Assembly: GCA_050313895.1 (NCBI GenBank)
Contig: JBNPMI010000004.1
Origin: JALFST01 sp022779285
GTDB lineage: Bacteria > Bacillota > Clostridia > Tissierellales > Peptoniphilaceae
Strand: one strand, 5' to 3'
DNA length: 64,000 nucleotides
Part shown: one piece after another, positions 42,779-51,535 of the stretch
Layout of the letters: each line of letters starts with the position of its first letter
How positions within the stretch are numbered: the stretch's first letter is position 1
Translations under genes and position numbers: made by a program
The notes under the pieces: generated by a model
What the model saw: the letters and a program-made list of their open reading frames with translations, nothing else
Database searches by the model: none
Told to the model about the DNA's origin: nothing

Positions 42779-43633
42779 CTACCAGTCGATGCGGTGATCC
42801 AGGATGCCCGTTGTCAGTGCAAGCGAAAGCGTGGTCGTCACCAGCGGCACGACAAAAACGGAAACCGGCCATTGCGAAAGAAAAAGCTCCAAAGCATCTG
42901 TCATCGTGCCTTCCACAAGCATTTGATAAAGCATGGACGGAAAAGAAAAGCTTCTGGCTTTTGTAAGGATCAGCGAAAAATGCTGTATCTCGAAATAAAG
43001 CGGCCATCGTAGAGTCAGCCGCATCGTTAAGTAGTAAATCCCCACAAAAAGCGCTGTGCTGAATAACGCGTCCAGCAGAAAAAGCGGAAATCTATGATAC
43101 TGCAGTCCGAGATTCCAACGCTGCATTGTCCATCTGCGCAGCGCTTGAAAGAGGAAAAGGAGCGCCGTCCACATCCCCATAAGAAGGAATATCAGCAAAG
43201 CCGTCATTCCGAATGTTCTCAATGCGCGGAGCGTGAAGAGCTCCCGCAGTCCGGAAAGCACACCCGGCTCCTGCTGCATGAGACCGAAAACAAAATATTC
43301 CGCAAAAATGATCCAAAGCGCCGTAGTCATCACACTCCAGAATTTTGCCAGCATATGCGTGCCCTCCGGGACAGCGATGGCATGAGAAATCGTCTCGCTT
43401 TTGCGGTCCAGACGCTCTCCCAAGGCTAAAAACGCCTCCACCAAAAACGGAATCAGGAGAAGGATCGGCGCTCCCCATCGGTATGTGCGCCATTGCATCA
43501 GCCAGGGAAAAAGCTCCTGCCACTTATCCATACGCGTCATATAGAACGGAACAAATACCCATGCACAGCCTAAAATAAGCAGAATCCACCGGAGGATCAT
43601 CCAGCGCCTTCGTTCCTGAAAATACCAAATCAT
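42779..43633 (-). CDS. ABC-2-type membrane protein of an exporter
   Basis: A 284-residue hydrophobic protein with about six membrane helices (for example ILRWILLILGCAWVFVPF at the N-terminus and VVPLVTTTLSLALTTG near the end). It overlaps the ATPase gene by 4 bases (43630-43633), so the two form one transporter. The sequence does not fall into a family I can name. Substrate unknown; the pair lies between exonuclease III and pyridoxamine kinase. Confidence 0.75.
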   Translation of the reverse strand: MIWYFQERRRWMILRWILLILGCAWVFVPFYMTRMDKWQELFPWLMQWRTYRWGAPILLLIPFLVEAFLALGERLDRKSETISHAIAVPEGTHMLAKFWSVMTTALWIIFAEYFVFGLMQQEPGVLSGLRELFTLRALRTFGMTALLIFLLMGMWTALLFLFQALRRWTMQRWNLGLQYHRFPLFLLDALFSTALFVGIYYLTMRLTLRWPLYFEIQHFSLILTKARSFSFPSMLYQMLVEGTMTDALELFLSQWPVSVFVVPLVTTTLSLALTTGILDHRIDW

Positions 43634-44742
43634 TCACTCACCTCACCGAAGATTTTCTTATAATATGCACTCAAGGACATTTTTTCCTCCTGACGGATCG
43701 CCTCTACCGATCCGTATCGAATGGCTTTCCCATCCTTCATGATGCATACATCGGTAAATAATGCCTCAAGATCTCTGAGCTGATGTGTCGCAATCAACAT
43801 CGTGGATGCCGGACTCATGGTTTCCTGCAACAGGCGCAGAATGTCATCACGCACCATGGGATCCACACCGCCCAAAGGCTCATCTAATAGATAAAGCGCC
43901 GCATCACGGCTCATGATCAGACAAAGAGAGAGACGATCCCGGTATCCCTTGGACATCTTGCCTATTTTTTTCCTAAGTGGAATTTCCATGCGTTCCACCA
44001 GCATATCGAATCTCTTCTTATTAAAATCCTTAAAATATTTTGCAAAATATTTCTTTGCCCGTTTCGTCGTCATTTCATCCGGCAAAAGAGGAGTGTCCGG
44101 AAGATAGCTGACCAGTCTTTTTGTTTCGAGACCCGCTTCTTCCCCCTGAATCCAAATCCGGCCTCGATTAATATGTGCAAGACCTGCAAGCACCTTGAGA
44201 AGCGTGGTCTTTCCTGCTCCGTTCGGCCCTAAAAGACCCATCACATGTCCTTGCGGAATCTCGAGAGAAAAGTCGTCCAATACTCTTTTTGTACCGATTT
44301 TCTTGACAACATCTTCTACGATCACAAGAAACGGCTCCGGCACGGAAGACTCCGTATTTCCGATCGGCTCCTCCTTCCACCACATGGGCTCCGGCAGATC
44401 CGGCTCCGATGTGGCTATCTGTTTGGAAGACTCCTCCCGCATCGATTTCCCTTGAACGGAAGAGACCGGCGGCATCATGACGGTAAGCTCTTCCGCAAGT
44501 TCCTCTTCCTCTTCCCATGGCATTTTCATGCGAGACTGCTGCGAGTCTTCATGTGCCGGCGTTTCCGCTTCCTCCTTTTTTTCAAATTGTCCGAAAAGCG
44601 GAGCATCGTCCTGAGATGAGGTCATGTCCTCCGACGGCTCGGAATCCTCGTATGCTGATCGAAGCATATCTCCGATTTGCAGGCCTTCTCTTTCCGCACG
44701 TTCCAAGGATACCTCCGCCTTGCGTTTGATTTTCTTATCCAT
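43630..44742 (-). CDS. ABC transporter ATPase with long acidic N-terminal extension
   Basis: A 370-residue protein. The ABC domain begins only around residue 138 and has Walker A GPNGAGKTT (172-180), signature MSKGYRDRLS, Walker B LYLLDEPLGGVDP and the switch His in IATHQ. It resembles YtrB/drug-exporter ATPases. The first 137 residues are acidic and Ser/Glu-rich with no recognised domain. This start is supported by AAGGAGAAGGTT right before the ATG. It lies 26 bases downstream of the pyridoxamine kinase gene and overlaps its permease gene. Confidence 0.88.
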   Translation of the reverse strand: MDKKIKRKAEVSLERAEREGLQIGDMLRSAYEDSEPSEDMTSSQDDAPLFGQFEKKEEAETPAHEDSQQSRMKMPWEEEEELAEELTVMMPPVSSVQGKSMREESSKQIATSEPDLPEPMWWKEEPIGNTESSVPEPFLVIVEDVVKKIGTKRVLDDFSLEIPQGHVMGLLGPNGAGKTTLLKVLAGLAHINRGRIWIQGEEAGLETKRLVSYLPDTPLLPDEMTTKRAKKYFAKYFKDFNKKRFDMLVERMEIPLRKKIGKMSKGYRDRLSLCLIMSRDAALYLLDEPLGGVDPMVRDDILRLLQETMSPASTMLIATHQLRDLEALFTDVCIMKDGKAIRYGSVEAIRQEEKMSLSAYYKKIFGEVSE

Positions 44743-44768
44743 AACCTTCTCCTTTGAATCGCCTGTGC

Positions 44769-45671
44769 CTATATACAGCGTTGCTTTCCCGGATGTCCTT
44801 CTTTCTCACCGGGAATCCAAATCGCATCTCGATCAACGGATTGCCCGATTTCCGGTAAAAATGCTTCGAGCAAAACACCGTCTTCAATGGGCTCGCCCAT
44901 CCTTTGTCCTTCAATCAGGATCCTGCTGATTTTCTCAGCGGCAAATTCTGCCGCCTCGTGGAAGCCTTGTCCGTTTAATACCATTCCCAGCAGAAGAGCG
45001 GCATAAAGATCTCCTGTGCCCGGATACATGCCCTGCGCATGCCGGGCTTCCACCGTAGAGAATGTTCCCCGATCATAAACACGGCAGCATGCCGTCTCCT
45101 TTTTCTTTGCGGGAAATGAGGTCACAACAATCTTCTGAGGACCTAAAGCCGCAAGCTCCCGGATCATGTCGTCCAGCGTCTCCTCGGAGGCGTCCGGCTG
45201 AAACGGTCTGCCCAATAAGAGAAAAAGCTCTGTAAAATTGGGGGTAACAATATCCGCTTTCGCTACAATTTCACGCATCCGCTCCGCCATTTCCGGAGAG
45301 ACGGACTCATAAAATACGCCCCCGTCCCCCATAACGGGATCAATCAACACAACGGTATCCTCAGAACGAAAGGCATCCACCGCTGCGGAAACCGATTTGC
45401 ATTGTTCCACGGAACCGAGGAATCCGGAATAGATGCCCTCCATCTTGAGACCGATGCGGCTCCAATGATAGAAGGTCTCTTCCATGGTCTTTGTCATATC
45501 CGCAAAGGAATACTCCTGAAACACACTCCCCGTATATGTTGACAGTACCGCAGTCGGCACGGGACAAACCTGGATTCCCATAGCAGAAAGAGTCGGTATG
45601 ATCACCATTGACGAAACTCTTCCAAATCCGGTTAAACTCTGTATAATTGCACATCGGCGTAAACGCGGCAT
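44769..45671 (-). CDS. Pyridoxamine/pyridoxal kinase
   Basis: Phosphorylates B6 vitamers with ATP in the salvage route to PLP, needed by the two polysaccharide aminotransferases among others. The 300-residue ribokinase-fold protein has LTGFGRVSSMVIIPTL, VLSTYTG, IDPVMGDGG, TPNFTELFLLLG and the anion-hole motif PGTGDLYAALLL. A PdxY-type assignment fits better than ThiD. AGGAGTGGAG precedes the ATG. It is first of the kinase-ATPase-permease unit. Confidence 0.9.
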   Translation of the reverse strand: MPRLRRCAIIQSLTGFGRVSSMVIIPTLSAMGIQVCPVPTAVLSTYTGSVFQEYSFADMTKTMEETFYHWSRIGLKMEGIYSGFLGSVEQCKSVSAAVDAFRSEDTVVLIDPVMGDGGVFYESVSPEMAERMREIVAKADIVTPNFTELFLLLGRPFQPDASEETLDDMIRELAALGPQKIVVTSFPAKKKETACCRVYDRGTFSTVEARHAQGMYPGTGDLYAALLLGMVLNGQGFHEAAEFAAEKISRILIEGQRMGEPIEDGVLLEAFLPEIGQSVDRDAIWIPGEKEGHPGKQRCI

Positions 45672-45696
45672 TCACTCCACTCCTTTGTTTTTTTCC

Positions 45697-45724
45697 ATTA
45701 TAACTCATTTTTATAACTCATTTT
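45697..45724 (-). repeat. Tandem ATAACTCATTTT repeat over the pyridoxamine kinase promoter
   Basis: ATAACTCATTTT occurs at 45700-45711 and 45713-45724 (period 13). On the minus strand each copy supplies a TATAA(T)-like -10; the one at 45697-45702 reads TATAAT. The repeat may duplicate a promoter or form paired regulator sites. Confidence 0.45.
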
Positions 45725-45762
45725 CGTATTCATCAAAGAAGAGGAATTCGGATTCCGTGAAA

Positions 45763-48576
45763 TCATTTCATCTCACTTGCGCCAAAAATCCCGTGACAAA
45801 AGCTCTTCATGGGACAAAGCCTGCATAAAAAGGGATCCTCCGCCATTTGCTGAAAATCCTCATTCTCTATGCGAGATACGATGGCTTCCACTTTCTTACG
45901 GAAGTTTTCCATATCCCTTCCGGATATGGTCAGCCTCTGAATAGGCTGCTCTTCCGATGTGTAATAGAGAATCTGCTCGCTCGTTTCGAGATATTCGGGA
46001 TTCAACAGAAGACGATAGAATCGCAATTGATCCAGATACACCCTCTCTCCTTTTTCCGGCGGGCGATGTGTCTTAAAGTCCACAATTCCCATCAGGCCTT
46101 CGCGCCCGGTTCGGTAAAGCACATCCGCACGGCCCTCAAAAATTCGATTTTTTTCCGAAAGAAGCAATTCTTTTTCCGATATCAGAACGCGATTCAGTAA
46201 ATCCTTATGCTCTGTCCGATATCGGTCCAGCTCTTGAGCCGCACGCTTTTTTTCTTCATCCGAAAACCGGATTCCCATAGGTGTAAAGCCTTGAGAAACC
46301 TCATCTACCAGCACGCAGGATTCCGGAGGATTTTTCTTCCCCCGAACACGATGCAGAATGCGAATCGACTCATGCACCAAAGTACCGTACTCGGCCTGCT
46401 TCCCGGAAATGCTCGGAAGCCCTAACCGCCGTCTGAAAAGATAGGCTCTCGGACACGATTCGTAAAGTGCAATGTCCGTAGTATATGAATAACGTCGAAC
46501 AGGCTTCTCTAACGGGTGTGCAAGAATACACTCCGCTTTTTCCTGCTGCAGGCGAGAATCCGTTATCGGAAGCTTTTTCCGTATATATTGCAAAATTTCG
46601 GCAAGCGAAGAATTTTCCGCACCCCAGTGCGTAAGAATCAATTGATCCCGTGCACGAGTAAACGCCGTATACCATACGCGCGCCTGATCCAGACTCTCGG
46701 CAATTTGGGGCTCCGGCGCCTTTCCCAGAGCAGGGGCCGGCTTTAGAAGCGCAATCCCCTGCGGGCGCGGACGATAGGTTCGTTTCCAGGACGGTGAGTC
46801 GCACACGATGACAACGGGAAACTCCAGACCCTTGGCCTGATGAATCGTCAAAACCGGCAAACGCCCGTCATGTGCAGGCATCAGTTCCTCCTCCGACAAA
46901 GCAAGCTGCATCTCCTCCAAAAAAGGCAAATACTCCAAAAAAAGATAATGAAGAAATTCAAAAACATTCTCCCTGTCAATAGAAGAAAAACCTTTTTTTT
47001 GAAGAGCATTCTGTATGAGGTTGAAAAATGTTCCTAAATGTTCCATACGCTCCTTCGCCCTCATATCATCCTCCAAAGCCCCCTCCGCGATTCCGCGAAA
47101 AGGAGCGCAACCCAGGAAAAGATAGGAAAGCGCAAGCAGGGAAATTTGTTTTCCCTGATGAAGCCGGCGAAGCATTTGATTTTTAATAAGGACACGTACC
47201 TCTGCATCCTTTCTCGGAACCTGGGAATAAAATGCCGCATATCGATGGAGAATCGTCCGCGCATTTTGCGTTTCTTCCTGCGGGAGCAAATGCAGCCATT
47301 CCTTTATTATCGGTGTGAAGCACATGGTCCAACAGCCGATGAAGCGTTTGATCTCATTTTGCGCCAATAACGATCCCGATCGTGACGATACTGTTTCAAT
47401 CCCTCTTGAATGAAGCTCGGTTACCAGATCCAGCATCCTCGCCCCTCGAACGGACCGGGAAAGCACCGCGATATCATGAAAAGGAACCCCCTGCCGATGC
47501 AGCGCCTCGATGGTATCCGCCACCCGGCCTGACCATTCGTTTTCATGACTTGCCTCAATGATTGAGACGGAATGAATCCCCTCTTCACGAAAAGAGCGAA
47601 GATTTTTTGAAAAACGATATTTTCCGGGATATTTTGCAAATTCCTTATCCAGATATTCCGATGCCAACGAAAGAATCGCCGGCCTCGAACGATAATTTGT
47701 CATCAGATAAATCGTCGTAACTCCCGGATAACGCCGCGAAAATCCTAAAAGATTCTGTATGCTTGCTCCGCGAAACCGATACAGGCTCTGGTCGTCGTCG
47801 CCCACAACACAGAGATTTCCGGTTGCCTCCTGTAAAATCCGGATGATATCCTCTTGAATCGGATTGGTATCCTGATATTCATCAACCATGAGATATTGTG
47901 CCCGCTTCTGAAAACACTCTCTTGCCGGTTTATGATTTTTTAAAATCTCGCGTGCCTGCCAAAGCAGCTCCGAATAATCCAGTGCATTTTCCCGTACCAG
48001 CAACTCTTGGTAGGCTTCCAAAAGATGACGCGCCTCTTGCATCGGCTCCGACGCATCGGAGAAATCGACAAATCCTTCTCGTAATTGCTCCAAAAATTGA
48101 GCGAATGCCCGAATGCCTTTCAGAGCCTTCGAAAATCCCGGAAAAAAACGCGAAAAGCCGGGCATGCCGGAAAATTCATCGATATGCTCCTTCAATAATG
48201 CAATTTGCTCCACTTCGCTCAAAATTCTATATCCGGGAAGATATGGCGTCTGCTCAAAGAACAAGTCCAGTATCTCTCCAGCCATTTGGTGAAAATTTCC
48301 GACATGCACGTCCAAGGTATCCGCATGGTACCCTTTTCTTCTAAGCATTTCGGAAATACGGGAATAAAGCTCCTGTGCGGCTTTTTTGGTAAAGGTCGTG
48401 ACCGTGATGGTATCGGGATCCGCCTCGCAATTCAAAATCAGATGGCATACGCGCTCCACCAGGGTTTTTGTCTTTCCGGTGCCCGGTCCCGCAATGATAA
48501 GGACCGCTCCTTCCGTTGTCCGAACAGCTCGTTTCTGTTCCTCGTTGAGTTCGTTTTTCTGCTTATCCGTATCCAT
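45763..48576 (-). CDS. UvrD/PcrA-type helicase fused to a Fe-S PD-(D/E)XK nuclease domain
   Basis: A 937-residue protein. The N-terminal superfamily I helicase has Walker A AGPGTGKT (29-36), VDEYQDTNPIQE, GDDDQSLYRFRGA and TIHQAKGLEFPVV. The C-terminal domain has the Cas4/AddB-like nuclease layout: Cys708 (ESCPRAY), His735 (GTLVHES), Asp818 (GRADVLY), Asp833-x-Lys835 (IVDFKTH) and Cys918, Cys921 and Cys927, enough for a 4Fe-4S cluster. This would unwind and resect DNA ends on one polypeptide. It is monocistronic, with its own promoter divergent from the deacetylase gene. No addAB pair is in the window. Confidence 0.9.
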   Translation of the reverse strand: MDTDKQKNELNEEQKRAVRTTEGAVLIIAGPGTGKTKTLVERVCHLILNCEADPDTITVTTFTKKAAQELYSRISEMLRRKGYHADTLDVHVGNFHQMAGEILDLFFEQTPYLPGYRILSEVEQIALLKEHIDEFSGMPGFSRFFPGFSKALKGIRAFAQFLEQLREGFVDFSDASEPMQEARHLLEAYQELLVRENALDYSELLWQAREILKNHKPARECFQKRAQYLMVDEYQDTNPIQEDIIRILQEATGNLCVVGDDDQSLYRFRGASIQNLLGFSRRYPGVTTIYLMTNYRSRPAILSLASEYLDKEFAKYPGKYRFSKNLRSFREEGIHSVSIIEASHENEWSGRVADTIEALHRQGVPFHDIAVLSRSVRGARMLDLVTELHSRGIETVSSRSGSLLAQNEIKRFIGCWTMCFTPIIKEWLHLLPQEETQNARTILHRYAAFYSQVPRKDAEVRVLIKNQMLRRLHQGKQISLLALSYLFLGCAPFRGIAEGALEDDMRAKERMEHLGTFFNLIQNALQKKGFSSIDRENVFEFLHYLFLEYLPFLEEMQLALSEEELMPAHDGRLPVLTIHQAKGLEFPVVIVCDSPSWKRTYRPRPQGIALLKPAPALGKAPEPQIAESLDQARVWYTAFTRARDQLILTHWGAENSSLAEILQYIRKKLPITDSRLQQEKAECILAHPLEKPVRRYSYTTDIALYESCPRAYLFRRRLGLPSISGKQAEYGTLVHESIRILHRVRGKKNPPESCVLVDEVSQGFTPMGIRFSDEEKKRAAQELDRYRTEHKDLLNRVLISEKELLLSEKNRIFEGRADVLYRTGREGLMGIVDFKTHRPPEKGERVYLDQLRFYRLLLNPEYLETSEQILYYTSEEQPIQRLTISGRDMENFRKKVEAIVSRIENEDFQQMAEDPFLCRLCPMKSFCHGIFGASEMK

Positions 48577-48650
48577 TTCCGCCTCCGCCGTCTTTTTATG
48601 AATTCACACGCCTTTTTCCGCGTTTATGCTCATCCGACCATGTTTCTTTC

Positions 48651-48680
48651 ATTATCACGGAAGAAAACATACCTTGTCAA
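48651..48680 (-). promoter_or_regulatory. Promoter of the helicase-nuclease gene
   Basis: Minus strand: -35 TTGACA (48675-48680), an 18-base spacer and -10 GATAAT (48651-48656). The -35 overlaps the -35 of the divergent promoter. Confidence 0.55.
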
Positions 48681-48702
48681 AGCCGATTTCGTGATCTATG
48701 AT
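48674..48702 (+). promoter_or_regulatory. Promoter of the membrane deacetylase gene
   Basis: Plus strand: -35 TTGTCA (48674-48679), a 17-base spacer and -10 TATGAT (48697-48702). It shares its -35 bases with the helicase promoter on the other strand. Confidence 0.55.
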
Positions 48703-48748
48703 AATAATGTATTTTTTAGCTCATAAGATGCTACGAAAGGATGAAATA

Positions 48749-50095
48749 ATGAGTGATATGGATTCAAAAAAGCGCTCTTTTGACGAAGATAAAAAAGAAG
48801 AAAGCGCGTCTGCTGAAAATAATAACATAGAAAATCGGCCCGATTTCGACAGGGAATACGATCCGGAAATCCATTCAGAGGAAAATCGGGAAAGAGATCC
48901 GAGCGCTTCGCATATGGCGGATAAAGCAAAGGCTTCGCCGCATACCGAGGCAAGAAGATCAGCTCATGCGCACACACATTCTGCACACAGGCATTCCGGA
49001 TATGCGTATGGGGCTGCATTTGAAAATTCCGAGGAGGCGCGTCTTCGCTTGGAGCAGCGCAGAAAGCGCCAGCTTATCCGAAGGCTGATCATCGGCATCA
49101 TCCTGTTTCTTTTAGGAATCGGAATCGGACTGTTTCTGGGAAAAAAGCTTCCGCATTTTGGAAAGGCGCAAACAAAGCCCGCACCATCCACGGGAACGGT
49201 CGCCGTTTCGTCGTCCGGCAGTGAATCGGCAAGCTCTTCCGCAGCGGAAAAATCTTCTCAGACCTCTGCCGGCGCCGGCACGGAGGAGAGCAGCTCTGCA
49301 CTCGCAGATCCCGACGGTCTCTTTTCCGGAACAGCTATGCCGAACGCCAATACCGGAAATGCCGTCCAGTCACAAAAAGGCACCGCTCCCAACCACAACC
49401 GTGCGGCAGGAATCTATGCTTATCAGACCAATCTGGCAAAGGAAGGAATGTATGAAGGCAAAGATATCGCCAATGGCCAACGCATCGCTTTTCTCACCTA
49501 TGATGACGGCGTAAATTCAGAGTCCACTCCGTTGCTTTTGGATACTCTGAAGCAGGAGGGAGTTCCCGCTACATTTTTCATTGTAGGAAAGAGCATTTCC
49601 GAACGCACCAAGCCCTTGTTAGAGCGTATTTACCATGAGGGACATGCGCTTGCGCTCCATTCCTTCAATCACAATTATGATGAGCTGTATCCGGGACGCG
49701 TAGCGGCTCCGGAAAAGGTGCTTGAACAATATCAGCAAACCGTCCAAGCTCTGCAGAGCGTCTTGGGAAGCTCGGCAAATTCTTATGTTTGGCGCTATCC
49801 GGGCGGACATATGTCCTGGAAAAATATAGCTGCCGCCGATCAGGTTCTGAAAGAGCAAGGCGTTGCCTGGGTGGATTGGAACTCGGAGAATGGAGATGCC
49901 AAAGGAAAAAAGGCTCCGAAGACGACAGAGGAACAGCTGGAATCCATTGTTACCGGCTGGAAGGCTTATGGCTCTCCCAATACCATTTGTATATTAATGC
50001 ATGATACGGTCGATAAGCCGTTAACCCGCGAATCGGTCTCAGCAATAGTCTCCATGCTTCGTGAAAAGGGATTCTCCTTTGGAATTCTGGAATAA
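48749..50095 (+). CDS. Membrane-anchored polysaccharide (peptidoglycan) deacetylase
   Basis: A 448-residue type II membrane protein. A hydrophilic cytoplasmic tail with a His-rich stretch (HAHTHSAHRH) leads to one membrane helix (about 110-131), a Ser/Ala-rich spacer and a NodB domain. The NodB motifs are TYDDG (Asp252, Asp253), HSFNH (His304, His308) and RYPGGHMSW, so the metal site looks complete. Such enzymes deacetylate GlcNAc or MurNAc in the wall and confer lysozyme resistance. The start at 48749 follows AAAGGA; upstream ATGs at 48698 overlap the promoter. A strong terminator follows. Confidence 0.9.
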   Translation: MSDMDSKKRSFDEDKKEESASAENNNIENRPDFDREYDPEIHSEENRERDPSASHMADKAKASPHTEARRSAHAHTHSAHRHSGYAYGAAFENSEEARLRLEQRRKRQLIRRLIIGIILFLLGIGIGLFLGKKLPHFGKAQTKPAPSTGTVAVSSSGSESASSSAAEKSSQTSAGAGTEESSSALADPDGLFSGTAMPNANTGNAVQSQKGTAPNHNRAAGIYAYQTNLAKEGMYEGKDIANGQRIAFLTYDDGVNSESTPLLLDTLKQEGVPATFFIVGKSISERTKPLLERIYHEGHALALHSFNHNYDELYPGRVAAPEKVLEQYQQTVQALQSVLGSSANSYVWRYPGGHMSWKNIAAADQVLKEQGVAWVDWNSENGDAKGKKAPKTTEEQLESIVTGWKAYGSPNTICILMHDTVDKPLTRESVSAIVSMLREKGFSFGILE

Positions 50096-50126
50096 TATCT
50101 GTTTCCATTCATAGACTGAAACCGGA

Positions 50127-50164
50127 AGCCCTCACATCCGCATGCGGATGTGAGGGTTTCGTTT
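50127..50164 (+). terminator. Intrinsic terminator of the deacetylase gene
   Basis: A perfect 14-base stem CCCTCACATCCGCA/TGCGGATGTGAGGG with no unpaired loop bases on paper, followed by TTTCGTTTTG. Confidence 0.82.
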
Positions 50165-50209
50165 TGCTCATTCTCTCTTTGGGTATCTTTATGCAATATG
50201 GAGGATGTT

Positions 50210-51535
50210 ATGTCATTTTTTCACTCAGAGCAGGAAAAGCTCAATCAGATTTGTCAATACCTACGAAAGGGATTTACTCCACGTACACAATGGGCGGTCG
50301 GTATCGAATTGGAGCACCTCCTGGTAGATGCCTCGACCATGAAACGTGTTTTTTATGACGGCGAACGCGGTGTCGCGGAAGTCTTGCAAAGGCTTCTTGT
50401 GGAACTGTCCGCCACTCCGATCTATGAGAAAGATGCGCTGCTCGGGATGAGCACACGCGAATTCGAGCTGTCAATCGAACCGGGCGGGCAGTTTGAAATC
50501 AGCCTCGCGAAGGAACCCTCGCTTTTGACCTTGCGAGATCATTATTTCCACGCACTGACTCAAATCCATCATGTGTTGGATCCCATGAGGCTTACGCTTC
50601 TGCCCATCGGTTTGGATCCGTGGAATACAATTGAAGAAATTCCATTGATTCCCAAGGAACGCTATCACATCATGGATCAAACCATGGGGAACATTTCAGA
50701 GGCCGCACGTGCCATGATGCGTCAAACCTGTGCTCTTCAAATATCCATAGATGTAGAAAATGAGAAGGACTGGATACGAAAATTCCGTGTTCTTTTTGCA
50801 CTTTCTCCGATTCTCTACACTCTGTTTGACAGCATTGCCTTGCAAAACGGATCCTCGCCCGCAAAATACAATGTTCGCCAGGAAATCTGGCGGAAAACCG
50901 ATCCTGTTCGTACAGGTGTGGTACCGGGCATTTTCCGCACCGATTTCAGTCTGGAGGACTATGCAAAATGGCTTCTGAACATTCCTGTGCTTTTTCTTCC
51001 CGCTGATGACGGGATTCATCATGAGGAAAAGAGCTTTTCCCTTTCTGAAGCTCTGGATGAGGCAAAAACAGCGGCTCAGGCCGACGATTTCATTATGCAC
51101 GGAATCTCCGTGACATTTCCTGATGTGCGATATAAACAGTTTCTGGAAGTTCGGATGATGGATTCCCTTCCCGATCCGTGGGCCTTTGCCGCAGCTGCCA
51201 TGCTTCGCGGGCTGTTCTATGACGATGACGTATTTGCAGAGCTGGAAGCGCTTTTTACCCCTTTTCAATCCGAGTGGATTCCGCGCGGCAAGGATGCGGG
51301 CAGAGATAACGGAATTCAGGGATATTATCACTCGGATTATTTTGTGAACTGGGGACTTCGTCTGTTGAAAATGGCGGAACGCGGACTGTGCGAGGAGGAA
51401 AAAGATCTTTTAAAGCCTCTGCAAAAGCTTTGGAGCAATCTGGATACGCCTCGCATTTATATTGAGAGAATGGCGAAGCAGCAGGGATGGACAGCTGCCT
51501 TTGCTTCATTGACGGAGGGAAAAAAGCATGCCTGA
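50210..51535 (+). CDS. Glutamate-cysteine-ligase-like enzyme (GCS2/plant GshA type)
   Basis: A 441-residue carboxylate-amine ligase of the GCS2/plant-type gamma-glutamylcysteine synthetase group. Recognisable parts are AVGIELEHLLVD near residue 30, the family signature IEPGGQFEIS, and FPDVRYKQFLEVRMMDSLPDP in the C-terminal half (read as two segments). These enzymes join the gamma-carboxyl of glutamate to cysteine or a related amine with ATP. The start at 50210 is set by GGAGG five bases upstream. It overlaps the ATP-grasp gene by 8 bases. The true amine acceptor is not readable from sequence. Confidence 0.85.
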   Translation: MSFFHSEQEKLNQICQYLRKGFTPRTQWAVGIELEHLLVDASTMKRVFYDGERGVAEVLQRLLVELSATPIYEKDALLGMSTREFELSIEPGGQFEISLAKEPSLLTLRDHYFHALTQIHHVLDPMRLTLLPIGLDPWNTIEEIPLIPKERYHIMDQTMGNISEAARAMMRQTCALQISIDVENEKDWIRKFRVLFALSPILYTLFDSIALQNGSSPAKYNVRQEIWRKTDPVRTGVVPGIFRTDFSLEDYAKWLLNIPVLFLPADDGIHHEEKSFSLSEALDEAKTAAQADDFIMHGISVTFPDVRYKQFLEVRMMDSLPDPWAFAAAAMLRGLFYDDDVFAELEALFTPFQSEWIPRGKDAGRDNGIQGYYHSDYFVNWGLRLLKMAERGLCEEEKDLLKPLQKLWSNLDTPRIYIERMAKQQGWTAAFASLTEGKKHA

